The notes beneath the pieces were generated by a model. The model was given only the letters and a program-made list of their open reading frames with translations. It had not been told where the DNA came from and ran no database searches. Of a stretch of DNA of 64,000 bases, positions 57,901 to 64,000 are shown one piece after another (the first letter of the stretch is position 1; every line of letters begins with the position of its first letter). Origin of the DNA: Ciona savignyi (lineage: Eukaryota > Chordata > Ascidiacea > Phlebobranchia > Cionidae); contig CH000572.1 of the NCBI GenBank assembly GCA_000149265.1, positions 25,156 through 89,155 on the forward strand. Direction: 5' to 3'. The translations under genes and the position numbers were made by a program.

Positions 57901-60246
57901 AACAATCTGGTAGTGATGGCTAAACAATTGCACTATGTTGAATACAACAAAAACATAAGCTACAGCATTATAAGCCTATATCTTTAATTGTCCTCCCCCT
58001 TACCCAGGTTATCCCAGCTATTCAGAGCAGATGCTTAGCTGTGCGCGTGGCTGCTCCAAGTGTTGATGACATCACAAAAATCCTGACAACTGTCACAAAA
58101 AAGGAAGGACTCTCACTATCACCGGAACTAGCTAAAAGGTTAAAGCACAGAAATTTTCTTAGATAATTTTAGTTTGTAAAGTTAAATTATTAGTAAATAT
58201 GCATAATTTTCATTAAAATAACTTAAATTATTTAAATGTGCCAATTTTATTTTGATTCAATGGATTTTCCCAAAAGTTTTAGAATAAAATTAATTGATTT
58301 TCTTATCTAGTACTTTTCTTCCAATCATAATTCTTCCAGCTTATAAAAATTCGTAGCTGAATGGAAAACAGCAGTAAAATAATTTGGTTTGTTGTAGGAA
58401 GTTTGGCTCGAATCGAGTCGAATGTAAATTTATTTAAACTTAATGAAATGACACAAATGACTTCTACACTTTTAGTTTATAACCTTCTGGTAACAGGCAA
58501 TATCCGCTTAATGCAGCCTTTATCCGCCTAAAGAGCCAACCTACTAGCCTGCGAATGGTTTCGAATTCATCACCTTAAGCTTAGAGTCTGACATACTGTA
58601 AATCTGCTGCCAAACAACGACAAATTATTATTAAAATATCATACACCCCCACCAACAACCTACTTTTCCGCAGAATTGCAATGAAATCTAAACGAAACCT
58701 GCGTCGAGCACTGCTGATGTGTGAAACGTGTCGAGTGCAACAAAGTTCACTCAGTGCTGACCAACCGATCATGGAACCAGATTGGGAGGTGAATTTAGTT
58801 CATTAGAAACGGGTATACAGTCTATACACCGGTCCGCTAGTACTTTATCTGAAGTTACAATCACAATCGACTAGTTAGTATCCAGTTTCAATCCGTTTGC
58901 TTATTTGCTAAAAGCTAACGCACCAACCCACCAAGGTCAAATATGCAAATTAGCCATAAAGCCACAAAACAAGCTGTGTCAATATGGCTGTCAATCTTAA
59001 TTTCTGTAGTTTTTCAATGGCTTGTTGCAAACACTGTACAGTTTGGGATTGTTTCTTTGTGCTTTAGAAACAATTTAGGTCTGACTGTAAGCTGTAACAC
59101 ACAGATATCGCTTAGTTTTTGTTTGCTTAATTAAAATTCTTGTTTGACTAATAGCTTCAGCTACTTTCGTTTGCTTGTCGGGAAACTGATCATTTCAGCT
59201 TGTTAACCTTTCATCCCTGCAGTTGTATCTGCGGGAACGGCCAACATGATTGTATCGGAACAGNNNNNNNNNNNNNNNNNNNNNNNNNNNNNNNNNNNNN
59301 NNNNNNNNNNNNNNNNNNNNNNNNNNNNNNNNNNNNNNNNNNNNNNNNNNNNNNNNNNNNNNNGTTGTGAGGCTTTTTTATTGTTTTTAAAAAACAGTGG
59401 CTTTTTATTTGCTGTTTATCTGGTCCCCAACCACTGGTCCACGGAACAGCACTCTTCCGCAAATCAGTTGGTTTCGGCCAAACAAGTTGCATATTATACT
59501 TCTGTTTTTCCGTTTTATTTTTTTGCATAGTTTTTTCTTACTGTTTTGCAAATAGCTAGAAATTCTTTGTTTTAATAATGTTACAATCCTACTTGTGATG
59601 TTATAAGTTGCTTGTTACCACATTCTTCTGGAAGGCTTATAATTCAAGATTCTCCTTACTGAGCCGCAGTAAAATTAATAAATCTAAAAGGTTGGGGACC
59701 ACTGGTTTCAATGACTAAGATGATATTTATGATTTTTCACCGTGGTTAGAAAAATGAAGGCGATTATTACATGTTTTGACGTCTGGTTATTTTGTACCCA
59801 TCATGCCCTATTGCAGTGTGTTGTACAGATTAAAACACAGTGTCCATTAAATACCTATGAAAACAACTGTTTAAGCACGCAAGTAGTTTTGAAACATTTG
59901 GCGGATTTTAAGCATACAAACTGAATAAGTCAATCAACTTAACAAATTTATTGAAAGCAAAATGCTCTTAAAAAGGTGGCCAGCCGATGTAGCTTGCCAC
60001 TTTTCTAGGTTACCCTCCTACTCTTAACAAATTTAGCATATTATGACATCACAGGGTTTATACAAAGAGTTGGTTCATAATTGTGACGGAGCCTTGAAAA
60101 CCGAACTCAGCCAACTAGCTGCTGATTATGAACACAAAAGCCACCTCGGACAGAAACAAATATATCATCTGGAAGCTTTCGTGGCCAAGTTCATGATGAT
60201 TTACAAGCAGTTTATAGAGGAAGGTTTGGACGAGATGATGTTTTGA
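54962..60246 (+). CDS. RFC3: Replication factor C subunit 3, eight exons, partly in assembly gap
   Basis: Exons: 54962-55101, 56179-56353, 57080-57155, 57630-57749, 58008-58138, 58674-58788, 59223 into the gap, 60055-60246. The protein is a small AAA+ subunit of the clamp loader that opens PCNA onto primed DNA in the nucleus. It begins [19 protein letters not shown]. Walker A spans exons 1-2 (GPSGAGKKT), then [37 protein letters not shown] in place of a classic DEAD Walker B as usual for RFC3, the SRC arginine-finger motif in SRCLAVRV, and the C-terminal collar ending [17 protein letters not shown] and EEGLDEMMF. About 25 residues of the collar fall in the N gap. Two apparent one-base errors: an extra G at 55058-55060 (VKNG then stop instead of VKNGDFPHLL) and a missing base near 59236 (LYLRE then off-frame). 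Confidence 0.94.
55231..55320 (+). repeat. Short tandem duplication and dispersed repeat in RFC3 intron 1
   Basis: ATAGTAGCGTTTCAGCACAA occurs twice, 28 bp apart. The second copy continues into sequence shared, inverted, with PDE12 intron 8 near 44030-44110. Confidence 0.6.
56621..56914. mobile_element. hAT-type MITE in RFC3 intron 2
   Basis: Left CCATGGGTAGGCACACTATT and right AGGGTGCCCATG, with CGGGACC and GGCCGGATTTGACCCGC inside, fit the GC-rich hAT-like family seen in PDE12 introns. Confidence 0.5.
59264..59363. other. Assembly gap (100 N)
   Basis: Exactly 100 N, a conventional length for a gap of unknown size. It removes the 3' part of RFC3 exon 7 and its donor site. Confidence 0.99.
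59420..59705. mobile_element. hAT-type MITE in RFC3 last intron
   Basis: Left CTGGTCCCCAACCACTGGTC and right AGGTTGGGGACCACTGG are inverted matches of the CAGTGGTCCCCAACC terminus common in hAT elements. About 285 bp, no coding. Confidence 0.65.
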
Positions 60247-60454
60247 TGTTTGGTGGAAGGATATCAATGGTTGAAGAATTTGGTTTTCCTTTTGTGTCCC
60301 AATACTGATTGTGGGAAATAGCTCCCTATGTTAAACATTCAAACGCAATCACTCTTTATTGTTGAGAAAAAAACGCCATTTATAGAAATTGCAACTGCCC
60401 CACAAAGTAACAGTAAATAACAGTAAAATCCTAATGGAGGTCGTTCTACTTGTG

Positions 60455-60476
60455 TCAACTTATGGTTGACACTTTC
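60455..60476. repeat. Hairpin GTGTCAAC/GGTTGACAC
   Basis: Inverted words around TTAT, followed by TTTCCTG. It resembles the GGTTGACACTCT terminus of the Helitron-like inserts and may be a distant copy. Confidence 0.35.
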
Positions 60477-60493
60477 CTGTTGTCATTTATACC

Positions 60494-60499
60494 AATAAA
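60494..60499 (+). promoter_or_regulatory. Candidate poly(A) signal of RFC3
   Basis: AATAAA 248 bases after the TGA stop at 60244-60246. Confidence 0.4.
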
Positions 60500-60844
60500 A
60501 AGCTCACATCTTACGATTGGCTAAAACGTTCATTGTTCTTTCAAAAATACACTCGTAAAATTTAAATAAAATTATGTGACGTCTAGTATCGTGACGTCAA
60601 CCCGATGATGACGACGTTTCTTCAGGTGGTTGTGGCAACGGATCGTTGCGTCGTGAACCTGTGGGTTGACGTTATTATTTTTGTGATGCAATCTATTAAA
60701 AACTATTTTGTGACGTCATTATTTTTGTGACGCAATTATTTATAAAAAGAAAATGATCTTTTTTTCAGTTAAACCGGACCTCACACCACGATTCATTTTC
60801 ACAACCTTGATAATGACGTATAAAATGTGTACATCATAATAATA

Positions 60845-61135
60845 CTCCAACCGATAAACTTGATGGTTTAGTGCGTCGACTTTCAACCGAAGGGTCGCAG
60901 GTTTAAAACTGTCGCTAGTCAGTCAGTTTTGTCATTGGGGCAAGGCACTTAACGGACATTGACTGAACCCAGTGGAACAATGGGTTCTAAATTAAAGGAA
61001 AGTCTCATTCATAAACAACACACTGCAATAGCTCCGGTAACGGGACAGTGGGCGCAAGTTAATCTGATGATTGGTGATTAGCCAAGTTAATGACCCATGC
61101 GGTTTTCCATTTACGGAGATCAACATAAATATTAT
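60845..61135 (+). mobile_element. tRNA-type SINE copy, nearly complete
   Basis: Head: A-box-like GATGGTTTAGTGCGTCGAC (60862-60880) and B-box-like GGGTCGCAGGTTTAAAACTG (60891-60910). Body: GGGGCAAGGCACTTAACGGA, ACTGAACCCAGTGG, ATGGGTTCTAAATTAAAGG, CACTGCAATAGCTCCGGTAA, GGCGCAAGTTAATCTGATGA. This copy best shows the order of the whole element. Confidence 0.7.
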
Positions 61136-61152
61136 TATTTTACGTCACTTAC

Positions 61153-61393
61153 CCGGTACGCCTGGCAAGACATCTTGTGGATTCCTTCTAGCTGCCAGGG
61201 GATTTCCCCATTGGTGAGATGGTCCCGGATTAGAGGGTGCCAATGGTAGGGGGTCGCTTAGCAATCTAGATGACCTGTTGGTGTGTGTATGGGGTATGAT
61301 ATCCATGAAAGTTGACTTCGTTGGTGTAATTAAAGCCTTTTGGTGTACGGTACATACGCATGTTGAAGCATGTAGCCAGGTCGGTTGGTTCAT
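61153..61393 (-). other. Weak coding candidate A (unidentified exon?)
   Basis: Open minus-strand frame rich in Pro, Ser and Asn, containing LLSDPLPLAPSNPGPSHQWG and NPQDVLPGVPG, and ending at a good donor (GTAAGTGACG). Not recognised; no partner exons established. Confidence 0.25.
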
Positions 61394-61419
61394 ACGGAAC
61401 GTCGAACCGTAACTTGAAA

Positions 61420-61510
61420 GGTTGTGGTATGTAAACCAGCGGCTACCAAGTCGATCTTAGGGCAAGACACTTATCAGGCGATGTTTAAACCAAATGGTTT
61501 GATAGGTGAA
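61420..61510 (+). mobile_element. SINE fragment
   Basis: GGGCAAGACACTTATCAGGC, then AAACCAAATGGTTTGATAGG, corresponds to the middle block of the SINE. Tail missing. Confidence 0.45.
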
Positions 61511-61744
61511 GTAAAAACTGCTCTTATGAAAAACACAATTACCGTTCTTGTCTTAATCTACAACCTCGACTTTAACGACAGACACTGCTTATCCCTAATA
61601 CATGAATGTAAAATGCACATATTAACCAAAAATGTTATTGATTAAAAAATAAAATTAAAGCCTATGTAGAGGTCCGAGCAAATAGCTTAGTGATATGAAT
61701 AGTTGTGATATTAATGTTTATCAACCTAATATTGGGTCGTCATC

Positions 61745-62174
61745 TCACAAACAACGTGCTATGCATAAGGGTACAAACAACCAGCCAGTGGAAGGTCTTG
61801 ATTCAAATACCTTAAGGTAACACGAAAATGCAAAAGGTGTTTGTCTAACGGACAATCGTTTTATCTTATCTCTTTTTACTGAGCCAAGTTTAGACCCCAT
61901 TATGGGCTCGTCACTTTGACCGATTTTGTATAGAAATGGCATATGTATCGTTCGAACTAGCCGTTCCGCAAGACAACCGTAAAGATCGATTTTACCTTTT
62001 CCATCTTCCCTCTCTGAGTCCATCTAGCGTCGACCGTTCCACAAAGCCGACGCAACCATTCGACATGAGTGGAAATTTTTGCGCGTTGAATCCAATCGGC
62101 ATTCTTCGATCGTGAGTGAATTTACGGTTGTTAGTGTCCATGTACTTGTGTCCTGGTATGTGCTCTCCTGTCAT
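61745..62174 (-). other. Weak coding candidate B (two overlapping open frames)
   Basis: Two minus-strand frames (62174-61992 and 62023-61745) overlap near a possible donor GTAAAATCG at about 61998. Contents such as RRMPIGFNAQKFPLMSNG and CLAERLVRTIHMPFLYKIG do not match a family I recognise. Could be one exon or chance. Confidence 0.2.
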
Positions 62175-62459
62175 GGGTTTTAGTCAACGTTTAAAGAATG
62201 TCGATCAGGTTTTTTTTTATACATTCGAGAGAGCTGTTTGATCGCAAATTTAAAATTGTTAATTTTAAAACCTTTTATCTAATCTACCAGCTGCGATCAG
62301 CAAAATTATGCTAGAGATCTTAATCCTCTATATCCTATAAACATTTGATATTCTATTCTCGTGGACTACACTTGGAAAATGAACTTTAAACGCCTGTATT
62401 GCGTGAGAGTAACTTTATAAAACCTGAAAACTAAAACTATCCCGTTCTCTCTGCCTCAC

Positions 62460-62649
62460 CTATCGTCACACTGACGCTGACGGATTGAGCGTAGAAAACT
62501 TCAAAAATAACGAAGAGTTTTTTAGCGCCATCTAACGCCGGCAATCGTTTATCCAAAACCAGTTTTCCAAGCTCCATACTGAGCGAGACGTCATAGCATT
62601 CACAGCCAGTTACTTTGATCTTGATCGCCTTTTTCACTCCGTCCCGCAT
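62460..62649 (-). other. Weak coding candidate C (unidentified exon?)
   Basis: Minus-strand frame with alternating hydrophobic residues suggesting beta strands (AIKIKVTGCECYDVSLSMEL and KKLFVIFEVFYAQSVSVSVT), ending at a donor GTGAGGC. Looks more protein-like than its neighbours, but no family was recognised and no upstream exon was found. Confidence 0.3.
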
Positions 62650-64000
62650 TCCCGAAACGCGATATACGAATCTTGAATGACGTAGTCATCATTAGTTATG
62701 TCATTTACTTTAAACTCCTAAAGCATAAGCGTTACTTCGGGTTAAACTGATAATCGTTCACTTTTTCGGGCCTTTGATGAAATGGCGATTTATCCACGTG
62801 GGGCGCTGTAACATTAGCAAGGGAACCAATTATCGAGTAAGATGACTTCCCGGAACCTCCAATACGAGTCTGCGATGTCATAATTAGGATAATTCAAATT
62901 TAAAAAATGTATGACGTCACCCGCCTACTGACCGCTCGCTTGCTTTTTTTAACGACGACCCCAAACGGCACAAAATGATAAGCTTCGTCCAGAAAAGGCA
63001 CGGTGACTGGTTCGTTTCCCAGTAACTGGTATCCTACGAAGTTTCTGAACAATAATTATTTTATCTGACCGTTAGGTGACGTGCACGAGCCAAGCGAAGT
63101 CAAATTTGGTCAAAAAAAGTTTTCCTGGCTGTACGGTCGTTGGCCGACTGCTTTACGCGACAGATAAATATAACAATTTACAATTCTACATCAAAACCGT
63201 GTTGGTGACAAGTCCATTAATGGTTCTAAACCTAGCCCGGTATACAACATTTTTTTTGAGTCTGGTATTGTTCAAAAGACCTTTACTATAGATATACATG
63301 CCATTATGCCAACACACAATCAGTCTGTTAAAAACGAAAGTCAATTGTTATTTTTATTTTAAAAGTCTTTTGGGGGTTATCTTGATCAGGAAATCCTTTG
63401 TTTACGCAGCACTTGACTTTAACCACAACCAAATTACCTGCACAGTTCCCATGCCAGCCCGGGGTCACACGAGGTCAATTTGTCGAATATCTGCGGTAAC
63501 ATAGGTTCGTCCAAAGTCATTTTTATCACAGTTATACGAGCTTTCGGCAAAATGTAACATAATCACGGCATAACTAAACCGACTTTTTCTTTACTATAGC
63601 ATCCAATGCAAAAATTCCAGTCTACCCTGTAGCTTGTTACATCACAGAGTACTTTGATTGCATTAAAACGTAATTTTTATGTCAATACGTAACAATACTA
63701 TTGTTTGACGTATGTTTATTGAAGCGCAATGTTTGGAACAAGAAATAATATTTTTGTAGAAGCAGTAAAAGTTGAAACGTTTTTAGAAGACAGTGCAAAA
63801 CAACTTAGGCCGCTTACACAATCTGAGTTAAAAGTAAAAATATAAGAAGAGACCGGCTGTATAGAACAATAATAAGCAGAAAAAGCATTTTACATTAAGA
63901 TTAAGTTGAGCTTGGAAGGCAGGAGAAGAGTTAACTTCTTTTTGCCTGAGCAGTTTTCGTAAATATTCACTTTGTCTTAATTTGATTTTTCAAGCTAATA
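62650..64000. other. Intergenic DNA without recognised genes
   Basis: AT-rich, with several short open frames on the plus strand (63076-63291, 63298-63504) that lack any recognisable motif or splice structure. Nothing supported. Confidence 0.4.

Noticed and set aside
60560-60760. Cluster of GTGACGTCA/CRE-like words downstream of RFC3
   Set aside because: Several copies exist but appear part of a local degenerate repeat; no nearby start of a gene supports a regulatory call.

Overview
The window looks like nuclear DNA of an ascidian tunicate, most likely Ciona or a close relative. The reasons are compact, AT-rich, intron-rich genes whose products match chordate families exon by exon, short introns, splice-acceptor-like sites directly upstream of start codons (as expected for spliced-leader trans-splicing), and many small dispersed SINE and MITE elements. 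Species identity is inferred, not shown. A run of 100 N at 59264-59363 marks an assembly gap.

Layout. (1) 1-3464, + strand: the 3' seven exons of a SPATS2/SPATS2L-like gene. (2) About 4385-34000: a roughly 30-kb tandem array whose ~1-kb unit carries a tRNA-Gly(CCC) gene or relic on the minus strand plus a spacer derived from or related to a local tRNA-type SINE. I count 26 gene copies plus one divergent relic at 34.9 kb. Three copies (31213, 33316, 33928) equal the consensus, most others carry one to three changes, and about eight are clearly degenerate. The array holds multi-unit segmental duplications, two copies of a rolling-circle-like insert with ~336-bp internal repeats, and one solo LTR. 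(3) 36423-38574, + strand: a TATA box and a four-exon gene, all introns phase 0, for a 216-residue secreted protein with the exon layout, cysteine spacing and helix-B signature of IL-6/G-CSF-type class I helical cytokines. This is the most interesting item here. (4) 41573-50858, minus strand: a complete 12-exon PDE12 gene (585 residues). (5) 52007-54177, minus strand: intronless UTP14. (6) 54962-60246, + strand: RFC3 in eight exons, divergent from UTP14 across a ~785-bp shared promoter region that contains a MITE, with part of the penultimate coding region lost in the N gap. (7) 60247-64000: SINE copies and three weak, unidentified coding candidates on the minus strand.

The protein genes do not form one pathway. 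UTP14 (ribosomal RNA processing) and RFC3 (clamp loading) are housekeeping genes sharing a promoter region. PDE12 removes mitochondrial poly(A) tails and 2',5'-oligoadenylate. The tRNA-Gly array would supply glycine tRNA for GGG codons. Three apparent single-base frameshifts, one in UTP14 and two in RFC3, all in or beside short homopolymers, suggest consensus errors in this part of the assembly. Intronic and intergenic space is dominated by one tRNA-type SINE family, hAT-like MITEs and one piggyBac-like element.
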